Assembly: GCA_041394245.1 (NCBI GenBank)
Contig: JAWKIR010000002.1
Span: 1,984,001-2,048,000, forward strand
DNA from: Acidimicrobiales bacterium
GTDB taxonomy: Bacteria; Actinomycetota; Acidimicrobiia; Acidimicrobiales; Aldehydirespiratoraceae
Direction of reading: 5' to 3'
DNA: 64,000 nt
This document shows positions 17,828 to 26,662 of this stretch, piece after piece. Under the pieces are notes generated by a model. It did not search any database. It saw only the letters and a list, made by a program, of their open reading frames with translations, and was not told the DNA's origin. The position numbers and the translations under genes are program-made. Each line of letters opens with the position of its first letter. Within the stretch, counting starts at the first letter, position 1.

Positions 17828-18739
17828 TCAGTCGCCGACCGCGACCCCGCCCACGGTGTTCACGTCGGCCAGTTGCACCGGCGGCGCCGTCCGCCAGTCG
17901 AGGGCGCCGTCGTCGGGCGTGGCGACCCAACGCTTCTGGGGGCCGTCGGTGCGCGTCGCCCAATGTGAGTGGTTGAGCTGGTGGAGATGGAAACAGCCCT
18001 GGAGCGCGTTGGTGAATCCCTGATTGTCCATGGTCTGGTTGACCGATTGCTTGATCAACAGCGCTGCCATGGTCGGCACCTGGGCGACCCGGCGGGCGAA
18101 CTCGACCGTGCGCTCGGAAAGCTCGTCGGCCGGGAAGATCTTGCTGACCATCCCGAGGGCGTGGGCCTCCTCCGCACCGATCGCGTCGCCGGTGAGCAGG
18201 AGTTCCTTCGTCTTGCGAGGACCGAATTCCCACGGATGGGCGAAGTACTCCACACCCTGCATGCCGAGGCGGGTGCCCACCACGTCGGCGAAGGTGGCAT
18301 CGTCGGCGGCGACGATGAGGTCACAGGACCACAGCAGCATCAGCGCGGCGGCGTAGCTGGCGCCATGGGCCTGGGCGATGGTGATCTTTCGCAGGTTCCG
18401 CCATCGCAGGGTGTTCTGGAAGAAGTAGTGCCACTCCTGGAGCATCAGCCCTTCGCTGCCCTCCCGAGTGCCGCCGTTCATGGCCCGGGTCGGATGGGTG
18501 GCGTACTCCTCCATCGCGACCTTCGAGCCCATGTCGTGACCGGCGGAGAACATCGGCCCCTCGCCGCCCAGGATGACGACCCGCACGTCGTCATCGGCCT
18601 CGGCTCGGCCGAACGCGGCATCGAGCTCGACGAGCATCCCGCGGTTCTGCGCGTTGCGGGCCTCCGGCCGGTTGAGCATGATCCGGACGATCGTGCCGTC
18701 GTCGATCTCCTCGTAGGTGATGTAGTCGTAGTCGGCCAT
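17828..18739 (-). CDS. Enoyl-CoA hydratase/isomerase family protein (second)
   Basis: A 303-residue crotonase-fold protein. The N-terminal IVRIMLNRPEARNAQNRGM, the oxyanion segment GEGPMFSAGHDMGSK and HGASYAAALMLLWSCDLIVAADDATFAD define the family. It has a long insertion (about residues 75-105) after the first oxyanion loop, as in several actinobacterial acyl-CoA degradation paralogues. A Shine-Dalgarno GGAGGG lies 7 nt before the ATG. It is divergent from the solute-binding protein at 18870 across a 130-bp region holding both promoters, and reads in the same direction as the FMN protein 90 bp downstream. Confidence 0.87.
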   Translation of the reverse strand: MADYDYITYEEIDDGTIVRIMLNRPEARNAQNRGMLVELDAAFGRAEADDDVRVVILGGEGPMFSAGHDMGSKVAMEEYATHPTRAMNGGTREGSEGLMLQEWHYFFQNTLRWRNLRKITIAQAHGASYAAALMLLWSCDLIVAADDATFADVVGTRLGMQGVEYFAHPWEFGPRKTKELLLTGDAIGAEEAHALGMVSKIFPADELSERTVEFARRVAQVPTMAALLIKQSVNQTMDNQGFTNALQGCFHLHQLNHSHWATRTDGPQKRWVATPDDGALDWRTAPPVQLADVNTVGGVAVGD

Positions 18740-18857
18740 GGCGGGTCCCTCCGGACGCGGTGTGTGCTCCTCGTCGACCGAGGCTCGCAGCGATACTGCC
18801 CCGAAACGCCGGCCATCCGCCTCTCGTGTCCACCGGAGGAGGGCGGCCCGCTCTCGG

Positions 18858-18863
18858 TAGGTT
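18858..18863 (+). promoter_or_regulatory. Putative -10 (TAGGTT), leaderless
   Basis: TAGGTT followed by 6 nt and the GTG at 18870. Confidence 0.6.
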
Positions 18864-18869
18864 GCCGGG

Positions 18870-19655
18870 GTGCGGTTCGTCTCCTACATGTCGCCGGGCT
18901 TCCCGGAATCCCTGTTCGAACTCCTCGCGAATCGAATGGGGGCCGAGGTGCACTTCGAGACCGAGACCTCGGGCCCGCCGGCCGAGGTCGACCCGTTCCG
19001 CGACGGCACGTTCGACCTCGGCTGGATCTGCTCGACGTCGTTCGTCGATCTCGCCCTCCGGGCCGAAGCGCCGTCGGTGCAGTTGGCCGGTGTCGCCTGG
19101 GTTCCCGACGATCCGGACTCCGGTGGGCGCCCCGTCTACTTCGGTGACCTGGTCGTGGCGGCCGACTCCGACGCAGACTCTCTGGCCGAGCTCGCCGGTC
19201 GCCGAATCGCGTGCAACGACGTGGTCAGTCTGAGTGGCCACTACGCCCTGCGGATCGCGATCGACGAGCTCGGCTACGACTCCAGCGACTTCGCCGAGCT
19301 CGTGTTCACGGGCGGCCACCACAACTCCCTCGACGCCCTCGTGGCCGGCGAGGTCGATGCCTGTGTGGTCGACTCGGTCGTCCGGATCGGGCGGAGCCGT
19401 CACGACACGGCCGTCGCCGATCTCCGCCTCGTCGATCGACTCGGGCCGTGGCCCGTGCAGCCACTCGTCGCCCGCCACGATCTCTCACCGGAGTTGGTCG
19501 CCGAGGTCCGCCGGGCGCTCCTCGACGCGAACGACGACCCCGAGGTCGTCGACGCGCTGCGAGCCGCGGCGCTGACCCATCTCGTGCCGGTCGACCACAC
19601 GCACTACGCCCCGGTCCGCGAGGCCTTGGAGCGGAGCGGGCTGACGTTCCCGTAG
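18870..19655 (+). CDS. PhnD-like solute-binding protein without signal peptide
   Basis: A 261-residue type-2 periplasmic-binding-fold protein. It resembles the PhnD/SsuA group: FDLGWICSTSFVDLAL near the N-terminus, LAELAGRRIACNDVVSLSGHYALRIAI in the middle, and GGHHNSLDALVAGEVDACVVDSVV. No hydrophobic signal or lipobox precedes residue 1, and no permease or ATPase gene is adjacent. It could be a cytosolic ligand-binding or enzyme variant of the fold. GTG 18870 follows TAGGTT by 6 nt, so an extra upstream signal peptide is unlikely. Convergent with the DUF3293 gene. Confidence 0.72.
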   Translation: MRFVSYMSPGFPESLFELLANRMGAEVHFETETSGPPAEVDPFRDGTFDLGWICSTSFVDLALRAEAPSVQLAGVAWVPDDPDSGGRPVYFGDLVVAADSDADSLAELAGRRIACNDVVSLSGHYALRIAIDELGYDSSDFAELVFTGGHHNSLDALVAGEVDACVVDSVVRIGRSRHDTAVADLRLVDRLGPWPVQPLVARHDLSPELVAEVRRALLDANDDPEVVDALRAAALTHLVPVDHTHYAPVREALERSGLTFP

Positions 19656-19667
19656 CGGAGCGTCGTG

Positions 19668-20114
19668 CTAGAGGCGGACGAGCGACCATCCCATCTCGAC
19701 GGTGTCAGGAACGCGCACGCCGACGATCGTGAGCGCGTCCGCCGTCCAACGGTAGATCGCCTCCTGACCGAACCGCCGACCGAGTTCGACGGCCTCGTCG
19801 GCTTCGAGCCCGATCACGGCGAGTCCGGGCTCGGCCATCGAGCCGTCGGGTGCACTGCCGACGGTGGCAAAGGTCTCACGCGCGCCCAATGCCTCGGCAA
19901 GCGCCGCGTGACGGGCCTCGTTGGTCGCCACGTCGGCCTCGATTCCCCCGGGGTTGTATGCGGTGATGATGTGGATCGGCGACCCGAAGGGGTGGTCCCC
20001 CGTCCTCCCGGGCGACCGCGGCTCGATGCGATGGTCGCCGTCGGGGAGCGAGATGCGCACGACCGCGCCGGCGAACGCTTCCCACAGGTCGGTCACCGCC
20101 ACGCTCGACGTCAC
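19668..20114 (-). CDS. DUF3293-like protein
   Basis: A 148-residue protein with the segment IHIITAYNPGG followed by TNEARHAALAEALGA and a C-terminal EEAVELGRRFGQEAIYRW-like stretch, the pattern of DUF3293. The function is unknown. It overlaps the upstream hydrolase gene by 4 nt (ATGA-type), so the two are co-translated. Confidence 0.68.
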   Translation of the reverse strand: MTSSVAVTDLWEAFAGAVVRISLPDGDHRIEPRSPGRTGDHPFGSPIHIITAYNPGGIEADVATNEARHAALAEALGARETFATVGSAPDGSMAEPGLAVIGLEADEAVELGRRFGQEAIYRWTADALTIVGVRVPDTVEMGWSLVRL

Positions 20115-20788
20115 CGATCGCCGCGAGCGATGGACAGCAGGGTGTCGACGAGTTCGCCTGTCTTCTCACCTAGAACGTTGTGGCCCGATTCGATCTCGAT
20201 CACCGACCAGTCGGGCCGGCCGCGCAGGTCGGCCGCCTGGCCGTGGTGGTAGCCCGGGTTCCCCGTCGCGAGGATCAGCGTGCGCGGCACCCCGGCCGGC
20301 AACGGACCGTCGAGACGGATCGGGGTGCTCAACGCCGCGATCGCCAGCGGAAACGTAGGGGTGGGGCGCTCCGGAGCGGCGAGCATCCCGCCGTTGGCCG
20401 CGGCCATTTCACGAGTCGCGGCGGCTTTGTCGGCGGGGAGCAGATCGAGCTGGCATTGGCCCTCGGCAGCGACGCCGGCATCCACGTAGACGACCGCAGC
20501 GACCCGATCCCGCAACCCGTTCCACGCCTGGGTGACCGGCATGCCGCCATAGCTGTGGCCGACCAGCATGATGTCCCGGAGGTCGTGTTCGGTCACGTAC
20601 TCGACGACCGCGTCCGCGTGTCGTACGAGATCCACGTCGGGTCCCGCCTCATCCCCGCGGCGCCCGTGACCGGGCAGACAGATGGCGTGGGGCGTCAGCC
20701 CCCCGGCCCGAAGACCGGGGAGCACCGGATCCCACGCCGCCTCCGAAGAGAAGGAGCCGTGAACCAGGACGGCATCGGTGATCGCCAC
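20111..20788 (-). CDS. Alpha/beta hydrolase
   Basis: A 225-residue alpha/beta-hydrolase. It has the oxyanion HG motif (VLVHGSFSSEAAWDPVL), the nucleophile elbow GHSYGG (Ser in MLVGHSYGGMPV), an acid residue region and the catalytic histidine in IEIESGHNVLGEK. The size and motifs fit small esterase/EstC-like hydrolases. GTG start with GAGG just upstream. The substrate is not deducible. It lies 5 bp downstream of the lipoprotein gene and overlaps the DUF3293 gene, so it is in one operon running from 24218 down to 19668. Confidence 0.83.
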   Translation of the reverse strand: MAITDAVLVHGSFSSEAAWDPVLPGLRAGGLTPHAICLPGHGRRGDEAGPDVDLVRHADAVVEYVTEHDLRDIMLVGHSYGGMPVTQAWNGLRDRVAAVVYVDAGVAAEGQCQLDLLPADKAAATREMAAANGGMLAAPERPTPTFPLAIAALSTPIRLDGPLPAGVPRTLILATGNPGYHHGQAADLRGRPDWSVIEIESGHNVLGEKTGELVDTLLSIARGDR

Positions 20789-20793
20789 GGACC

Positions 20794-22200
20794 TCAGCCG
20801 ACAGCGACGAGCGGGCCGTAGGGCACCTCGCCGCCGTTCGCGCCGACCGAGGCGTCGAAGACGGTGAGACGAATCGCGTCGGCCGCGTCGTACTTGCCCG
20901 GCCCCATGCTCGCGAACACCTGGCCCGGGATGTCGATCTCGCCGAGGGATTCCGCCCCCGCGAGGAACGAGTCGTGGGTCAGCTCCGGACCGGCGGCGTT
21001 CGCTACCAGCTCGAAGAGTCGCAGATAGGCGCAGAACGGGAGAATGTTGCCGAACCAGTCGGGCTCACCCGTGGGCACCTCGGTGGTGGGCAGCACCGTT
21101 TCACCGGGATTGGCCTCCTCGAAGACCCTCACGCAGTCCTGCGTCGACTCGAGCTCCCACACTTCCTCTTCGGACGGACCGGCCGAACCGATGATCCCTT
21201 CGAGGTCGGCGGCCACGGCGCCGTCGAGCGCACCGAGGCCGCGGAGCAGCGCCGTCGTGTCGGCCAGGAGGTAGTTGGCATCGAGATCGGACTTCGCGAG
21301 CTGGGTCGCTCCGAACGTGCCGGTGTTCTCCACCATCACGACGCTGTCGACCTCCTCGGTCTTGAACAACTCGATGAACCGTTCCCACTGCGCTTCGCCG
21401 GCGACGACGTCGCTCGGACTGCTGTCCTGGACCACGTCCACCACGTCCTTGCCGAGCTCCATGAGTGCCGGAATCACGATGTCGTCCGCGAAGTTCTGCT
21501 CCTCGGGCCTCACGACCACGGCGACCTTGTCACCCAGCAGTCCCTCTCCCTCCATCAATTCGATCACGCCGGCCAACCGCCGCCCCGCGAACATGGTGTT
21601 GGAGATCCAGGGCGCCTCGGACACGGCCAACTGCTCGGCAGTGGGCTGTCCGCCCACGATGATCGTCGCGTTGCGGCTGTTGATGCACGGGTTCAGGTCG
21701 TTGTTGGGCCCGGCGAACGGCCCCAGCACTGCGAACACCTGGATGTCTTCGGTCATGCGGACGCAGGCCTCGTCGGCTGCGGTCGCGTCGACGGGCACGA
21801 TGACTTCGAGATGCGCCTCGAGCATGCGGCCGTGGATGCCGCCGCGGGCGTTGATGTCGGCGATCAGGGCGTCGAGCACGACCTGCGGATCGCCGCGGTC
21901 GATGTCGACGAGGCCCATCTCCCGCAGCCGGACGAGGTCGGTGGTCGTGAAACCGAGTCGGATGACCTCCTCGGTCACACCGGTCCACGACGCGGTCAAC
22001 TCGACCGGCTCCGTGGTGGTGACGTCCGGGGTCTCGTCGGCGCTGTCGTCTGGTTCCGGCGCGACGGTCGTGGAGGTCGTGCCGCTGTCGTCGTCGCCGG
22101 CGGCGCCATCGTCGTCACCGCATGCGGCGGCCACCAGTGCGAGGAGCACCAGGAGGGAGACGGCCCAGACTCGCCAGCGGCGTTGTGGGGACTTCATCAT
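20794..22200 (-). CDS. Branched-chain-type ABC solute-binding lipoprotein
   Basis: A 468-residue extracytoplasmic solute-binding protein. The N-terminus is a lipoprotein signal (RRWRVWAVSLLVLLALVAAAC, lipobox Cys at residue 27), then a low-complexity D/T-rich linker (about 28-65) and a type 1 periplasmic-binding fold (INARGGIHGRMLE, FAVLGPFAGPNNDL). Such proteins bind amino acids, amides or aromatic acids. No permease or ATPase gene lies nearby. Its ATG overlaps the stop of the CoA-transferase gene upstream (ATGA), tying binding of the ligand to CoA-dependent metabolism; ligand identity is unknown. Confidence 0.86.
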   Translation of the reverse strand: MMKSPQRRWRVWAVSLLVLLALVAAACGDDDGAAGDDDSGTTSTTVAPEPDDSADETPDVTTTEPVELTASWTGVTEEVIRLGFTTTDLVRLREMGLVDIDRGDPQVVLDALIADINARGGIHGRMLEAHLEVIVPVDATAADEACVRMTEDIQVFAVLGPFAGPNNDLNPCINSRNATIIVGGQPTAEQLAVSEAPWISNTMFAGRRLAGVIELMEGEGLLGDKVAVVVRPEEQNFADDIVIPALMELGKDVVDVVQDSSPSDVVAGEAQWERFIELFKTEEVDSVVMVENTGTFGATQLAKSDLDANYLLADTTALLRGLGALDGAVAADLEGIIGSAGPSEEEVWELESTQDCVRVFEEANPGETVLPTTEVPTGEPDWFGNILPFCAYLRLFELVANAAGPELTHDSFLAGAESLGEIDIPGQVFASMGPGKYDAADAIRLTVFDASVGANGGEVPYGPLVAVG

Positions 22201-23387
22201 GTGACGACTGCTTTCTCTCGTAGGGCGGCGATCTCGTCGCCCAGGCCGAGCTCCGCGAGGATCTCGTCGGTGTGCTGACCCAGGGCGGGGGAATCCCCCG
22301 TCAGGGTCGCGGGTGTGCTGGTGAACTGCGCAGGATGCCGCGGCAGCCGGGTGCGGCCGACGAGGTGATGATCGGCTTCGACGAACATGCCGATGGCGAC
22401 TGCGTGCGGATCACGGGTGAGCTGATCGGGAGTCAGGATCATCGAGTAGGGCACCCGCTCGCGCTCGAAACGCACGGAGGCCTCCTCCATCGTCAGGTTG
22501 GCCGCCATGGCGTAGACCATGTCCATCACGGGCGCGAGCACGTCGCGGTTCTTGATCCGCTCCCCGACCGTCGCGATGCGCGGATCGTCCCAGCCGTCGA
22601 CATCGAGCGCCTTGCACATGCCGGCGAAGTCGTGATCCGAGGTCGGGGTCACGATGCCCCACCCGTCGCTGAAGGCCATCGGTTGGAACCCGGCGACGAA
22701 GCTCGAGGCCTGCGACCCGTCGGCGTCCAACATGACCTCGTTGCCCGCGGCGTCGGCCCAGAGGAACGATACGGCCGCGTCGGCCATCGACAGCTTCACG
22801 TGCTGGCCCCCGCGACCCCGCGCGCGGGCGAACAACGCCGCCGCGATCGCCTGTGATCCGTAGAGCGCCGTGACCTTGTCGGCTGCGGTCTGGCGCAGGA
22901 AGGTCGGAACGCCGTCGTCAGGGTCGGCCTGCGTCGTGGCGAACCCGGCGTATGCCTGCATCACGGTGTCGTAGCAACTGCGGTCGCGGTACGGACCCTC
23001 GTCGCCGAAGCCGGAGAACGACGCGTAAACGACGTCGGGGTTGAGGGCCTTGATGTCGTCGTATCCGAGTCCGAGTCGTTCCATGACGCCGGGCCGGAAG
23101 TTCTCGATCACCACGTCGGCCTCTGCCGCCAGCTGACGCGCGATCTCGCGTCCCTCGTCGAGCTGGAGATCGAGCGCGATCGACCGCTTCCCACGGTTGC
23201 ACACCAGGTAGAGGGAGCTCATCCCGTTGACCATCACCCCGACATAGCGGGCGATGTCACCGATGCCCGGACGCTCGACCTTGATCACCTCGGCCCCCTG
23301 ATCGGCCATCAGCGACGCCGCGTAGGGACCCGTGAGGGCGATGGAGAAATCGAGCACCTTGATGCCCTGCATCGGACCGTCGGTCAT
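22197..23387 (-). CDS. Class III CoA-transferase (second)
   Basis: A 396-residue CaiB/BaiF-type enzyme: VLDFSIALTGPYAASLMADQG, VVIENFRPGVMERLGLGYDD, FSGFGDEGPYRDRSCYDT, with Asp140 in CYDT as the expected catalytic residue. GAGGAG lies 5 nt before the ATG. It is the middle gene of a tight operon (enoyl-CoA hydratase, CoA-transferase, solute-binding lipoprotein, hydrolase, DUF3293), so it probably activates an imported acid as its CoA ester. Confidence 0.9.
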   Translation of the reverse strand: MTDGPMQGIKVLDFSIALTGPYAASLMADQGAEVIKVERPGIGDIARYVGVMVNGMSSLYLVCNRGKRSIALDLQLDEGREIARQLAAEADVVIENFRPGVMERLGLGYDDIKALNPDVVYASFSGFGDEGPYRDRSCYDTVMQAYAGFATTQADPDDGVPTFLRQTAADKVTALYGSQAIAAALFARARGRGGQHVKLSMADAAVSFLWADAAGNEVMLDADGSQASSFVAGFQPMAFSDGWGIVTPTSDHDFAGMCKALDVDGWDDPRIATVGERIKNRDVLAPVMDMVYAMAANLTMEEASVRFERERVPYSMILTPDQLTRDPHAVAIGMFVEADHHLVGRTRLPRHPAQFTSTPATLTGDSPALGQHTDEILAELGLGDEIAALREKAVVT

Positions 23388-23396
23388 GTGCGCTCC

Positions 23397-24218
23397 TCAG
23401 TCCTGGAAGGCCGGCGGGCGGCCTTCCTTGCGGGCCCGAACGCCCTCTTCGAAGTTCTTCGTGGTCATCCGGATGTAGAGCTGGGTATGGGTCTCCATCT
23501 CGATCGCGGCGCGGAGACTGCCCATCTCGAGACCGGCCCACATCGTCCGTTTGGTGAGCTGGGTGCCGTGGGTGCTCCACCCGTTGATCTGGTCGGCGAG
23601 ATCGAGCGCCTCGGCGAGGAGGTCGTCGTCGGGCACAACGCGGGACACGAGACCGATGTTGGCGGCTTCGTGCGCATCCATGTCGCGCCCGGAGAGCATG
23701 ATCTCCATCGCCCGCGACGATCCGATGGCCCGAGGCAGCAGGAAGCTGAGGCCCAGCTCGGTGGCGGTGAGACCGTTGTTGATCCCGGCGGCACGGAAGT
23801 AGGCGGACTCGCCGGCGAGACGGATGTCGGCACCGAGGGTGAGGCACATGCCGCCGCCGATGGCAGCTCCGTTGATCGCACAGATCACGGGCTGGGGCAT
23901 CCGCTGCATGGCGGGGACGAGATCGGCCAGCACCGACATCGCCTTGCTGGCGATTCGGGTGAGGGTCATGCCCTCGATGTTGGGCGGCGGTCCACCGTCG
24001 TCGCTGGTGTCGGCGCCGGAACAGAACCCGCGCCCCGCGCCGGTGAGGATCACCGTGTGGGTGTCGTTGTCCTCGGCAACCTCCTTGAACGCCTCGTGGA
24101 GCGGCACCATCAGCCGGAAGGCCATCGAGTTCATCCGCTCCGGATTGTTGAGGGTGATCACCGTCGTGTGGGGACGGGGTTTGTCGATGAGAATGAGGTC
24201 GGTGCGCGCGTCGGTCAT
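23397..24218 (-). CDS. Enoyl-CoA hydratase/isomerase (third)
   Basis: A 273-residue crotonase-fold enzyme: VITLNNPERMNSMAFRLM, the oxyanion segment GAGRGFCSGADTSDDGG and INGAAIGGGMCLTLGADIRLAGESAYF. ATG 24218 is chosen; an upstream in-frame GTG at 24230 would add 4 residues but overlaps a TATTGT hexamer (24232-24237) that may be the -10. It starts the minus-strand operon and is divergent from the TetR gene, only 22 bp away, so TetR is a natural candidate regulator of both directions. Confidence 0.88.
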   Translation of the reverse strand: MTDARTDLILIDKPRPHTTVITLNNPERMNSMAFRLMVPLHEAFKEVAEDNDTHTVILTGAGRGFCSGADTSDDGGPPPNIEGMTLTRIASKAMSVLADLVPAMQRMPQPVICAINGAAIGGGMCLTLGADIRLAGESAYFRAAGINNGLTATELGLSFLLPRAIGSSRAMEIMLSGRDMDAHEAANIGLVSRVVPDDDLLAEALDLADQINGWSTHGTQLTKRTMWAGLEMGSLRAAIEMETHTQLYIRMTTKNFEEGVRARKEGRPPAFQD

Positions 24219-24240
24219 GTTGTGAGGCACAATAGGCGAA

Positions 24241-24924
24241 GTGTCTCACAGCCGCATGTCTCAGAGCCGTTGGCGTCGTCACGAGGACGAGGGCCACGCC
24301 GTCGATGCGCTCCTCGACGCGGCGGGCCGGGCCTTCGCCGATCTCGGAGTGGGCAAGGCAACCATGGTCGACGTGGCCGCGGTCGCCGGCTGCTCGCGGG
24401 CGACGCTCTACCGCTACTTCCCCAACCAGGAGGCGCTGCACCTCGCGTTCGTCCATCGGGCGACCCTGCGGACGGCGAGGTACCTGGCCGGTGAACGCCG
24501 AGCGGGCGCACCGAACTCGCTCGCCGACCGGGTGATCGCCGGTGTGGCCTCGGTCCGCTCCGACCCGGCCATGTCCGAATGGTTCGAGCCCGAGAACATG
24601 GCGGTGCCGATCAAGGTCAGCCAGAACTCCGACCTCCTGCGGACGATGTCCGCCGGGCTCCTCGCCGAGCTGGCTCCCGAGCCGCACAGCCAGGACGAAC
24701 TCGAACGGCGGGCCGAATGGCTCCTCCGCTCGATCATCTCGCTGCTGGCCATGCCCGGCCGAGACGCCGAGTCGGAGCGGGCGATGGTCGAGTCGTTCCT
24801 CGTCCCCGTGCTCCTCGCTGATCTCACACCGGCTGATCTCACACCGGCTGATCTCACACCGGCTGATCTCGAACCGGCCGATCTCGAACCAACCGATCTC
24901 GATTCACAAGGGAGTCATCCATGA
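24241..24924 (+). CDS. TetR family regulator with ADLxP repeat tail
   Basis: A 227-residue TetR-type repressor. The N-terminal helix-turn-helix is LLDAAGRAFADLGVGKATMVDVA then CSRATLYRYFPNQEALHLAF. The ligand-binding domain follows. The last ~30 residues are six 5-residue units (ADLTP x3, ADLEP x2, TDLDS) encoded by a 15-bp tandem repeat. The N-terminus itself is a small repeat (MSHSR MSQSR). GTG start. It is divergent from the enoyl-CoA hydratase operon (22-bp gap) and overlaps the SRPBCC gene by 4 nt, so it likely controls both units. Confidence 0.88.
   Translation: MSHSRMSQSRWRRHEDEGHAVDALLDAAGRAFADLGVGKATMVDVAAVAGCSRATLYRYFPNQEALHLAFVHRATLRTARYLAGERRAGAPNSLADRVIAGVASVRSDPAMSEWFEPENMAVPIKVSQNSDLLRTMSAGLLAELAPEPHSQDELERRAEWLLRSIISLLAMPGRDAESERAMVESFLVPVLLADLTPADLTPADLTPADLEPADLEPTDLDSQGSHP
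24817..24906 (+). repeat. 15-bp tandem repeat in TetR 3' end
   Basis: Three exact copies of GCTGATCTCACACCG (24817, 24832, 24847) are followed by three diverged units ending near 24906; each encodes A/T-D-L-x-x, like a pentapeptide-repeat register. Confidence 0.92.
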
Positions 24925-25436
24925 CCGTCAGTTGCGAGAAAGTGGGCCTCGAGTTCTTCGAGCACGCCCCCACCCTGCACCGAGCCAGTGTGGAGGTCGC
25001 CGCCACCCCCGAGCAGGTCTTCGCGGCGTTCCTCGACGCCGAGGCCTGGACCAAGTGGGCGATGCCGATCACCGGCGTCGAGTGGACGTCCGACTTCCCC
25101 CTCGAGGTCGGGTCGACCCGCACCGTGCACATGCGCGGCGGGCTCACCGGCTACGAGGAGTTCATCGCCTACGACCACGGGAAGCGGATGGCCTTCCGCT
25201 TCAACGAGGTGTCGAAGGAGGGCGTCGAGGCATTCGCCGAGGACTACCGGGTGACCGATCTCGGCGGTGGCCGGAGCCGCGTCGACTGGACGATGGCAAT
25301 GAGTTCCGGGGGCGAGAAGACCGGTCTGAAGGCCAAGTTCGGTGACACCGTCATGTCGTTCATGGTGAAGCGGATGCTGAAGAAGTTCGGCAAGCTCGTC
25401 GAGTCCGACTTCGCGAAGACCGGAGCGGCGGCGTGA
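24921..25436 (+). CDS. SRPBCC / START-like domain protein
   Basis: A 171-residue protein with the helix-grip fold pattern: HRASVEVAATPEQVFAAFLDAEAWTKWAMPITGVEW at the N-terminus and GGGRSRVDWTMAM, then a C-terminal amphipathic helix. Members bind hydrophobic ligands such as polyketides, steroids or lipids, or act as cyclases. It overlaps the TetR stop (ATGA) and the P450 start (GTGA), so the three genes are one unit; a role in presenting or shuttling a hydrophobic substrate for the P450 is a reasonable inference. Confidence 0.82.
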   Translation: MTVSCEKVGLEFFEHAPTLHRASVEVAATPEQVFAAFLDAEAWTKWAMPITGVEWTSDFPLEVGSTRTVHMRGGLTGYEEFIAYDHGKRMAFRFNEVSKEGVEAFAEDYRVTDLGGGRSRVDWTMAMSSGGEKTGLKAKFGDTVMSFMVKRMLKKFGKLVESDFAKTGAAA

Positions 25437-26662
25437 GCGACATCGACCTGAACGACATCGATCTGAGCGACATCGACCTCACCGACGCGTCGGTATGGGA
25501 GAAGGGCGCACCCCACCATTGGCTCGACAAGCTCCGCACGGAGGACCCGGTCCACTGGCATCCCGAGTCCGACGGGCCCGGGTTCTGGACCATCACCCGG
25601 CACGAAGACGTGCGTCGGGTCTCCACCTCGCCCGGCGATTTCTCGAGCTGGGTCGGCGGGCCGACCCGACTCGAACCGGAGAGCATGGATCAGGTCCGGA
25701 TGATCATCATCGGGATGGATCCGCCGGAGCATCGGGCGTTCCGCAACATCGTGGCCAAGGCCTTCACCCCGAAGATGATCGGCCAGCTCGAGAACTCGCT
25801 ACGAGCCGAAACGGCCCGGGTGGTCGGCAAGCTCCGCGACCGCGACAGCTGCGACTTCGTCACCGACGTGGCGGCGCTGATCCCCATGTGGTCGATCAGC
25901 GAGCTGATGGGTGTGCCCGAGGCCGACCGCTTCCGGCTCTACGAGCTCAGTCACGCCCTGATCGACGATCAGGACCCCGAGGTCGCGCCCACGCCGGAGA
26001 CGTCGATGAACTCCTCGGTCGAGATCTTCGGCTACGCCAACGAACTGGCCGCGCGCGAGCGCGCCAACCCGACCGGCAGCCTCACGAGCATGCTGCTCGA
26101 GGCGGAGGTCGACGGCCGGAAACTCACCGACGTCGAGTACACGCTCTTCTTCATGTTCCTGATCGTCGCCGGCAACGAGACCACCCGGACGGCGAGTTCG
26201 CACGGACTCAACACGCTGATCGAACATCCCGAGGCGATGGCGCGACTTCGGGCCGACCCCGACCTCATCCCCGGCGCGGTGGAGGAGATCCTCCGGTGGC
26301 AGCCGCCGATCCACCACTTCCGCCGCACCGCCACATGTGACACCACGATCGGCGAGCAGGCGATCGCCGAAGGCGACAAGGTCCTCATGTGGTACGCCGG
26401 TTCGAACCGCGACCCGGCCGTGTTCGACGACCCCCACACGTTCCGCATCGACCGCACACCCAATCCGCAGCAGTCGTTCGGCATCGGCGAGCACTTCTGT
26501 CTGGGTGCCAACCTGGCCCGTCTCTCGCTGCGGCTCCTCTTCACCGAACTCCTCGCCACGATCGACAACGTCGAGCTCGGCGCCCCGCCCCGCCGGCTGC
26601 ATTCGAACCTGATCAACGGCATCAAGGAGATGCAGATCCAGTACGACGTGCGACCGGCCTAG
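25433..26662 (+). CDS. Cytochrome P450
   Basis: A 409-residue soluble bacterial P450. The I-helix oxygen-activation motif AGNETTR is at 246-252, the K-helix ExxR is E285-R288, and the heme-binding loop FGIGEHFCLGANLAR has the proximal Cys at 356. The overall type recalls the CYP125/CYP142/CYP124 group that hydroxylates sterol or branched-alkyl chains, but that assignment needs a tree. The N-terminus carries three 5-residue units (DIDLN DIDLS DIDLT). GTG start overlaps the SRPBCC stop. No ferredoxin gene is adjacent. Its TAG stop doubles as the start of the next gene's -10. Confidence 0.9.
   Translation: MSDIDLNDIDLSDIDLTDASVWEKGAPHHWLDKLRTEDPVHWHPESDGPGFWTITRHEDVRRVSTSPGDFSSWVGGPTRLEPESMDQVRMIIIGMDPPEHRAFRNIVAKAFTPKMIGQLENSLRAETARVVGKLRDRDSCDFVTDVAALIPMWSISELMGVPEADRFRLYELSHALIDDQDPEVAPTPETSMNSSVEIFGYANELAARERANPTGSLTSMLLEAEVDGRKLTDVEYTLFFMFLIVAGNETTRTASSHGLNTLIEHPEAMARLRADPDLIPGAVEEILRWQPPIHHFRRTATCDTTIGEQAIAEGDKVLMWYAGSNRDPAVFDDPHTFRIDRTPNPQQSFGIGEHFCLGANLARLSLRLLFTELLATIDNVELGAPPRRLHSNLINGIKEMQIQYDVRPA

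Noticed and set aside
24817..24906. Possible CRISPR-like array
   Set aside because: The repeats are contiguous 15-bp coding units without spacers; no cas genes are present.
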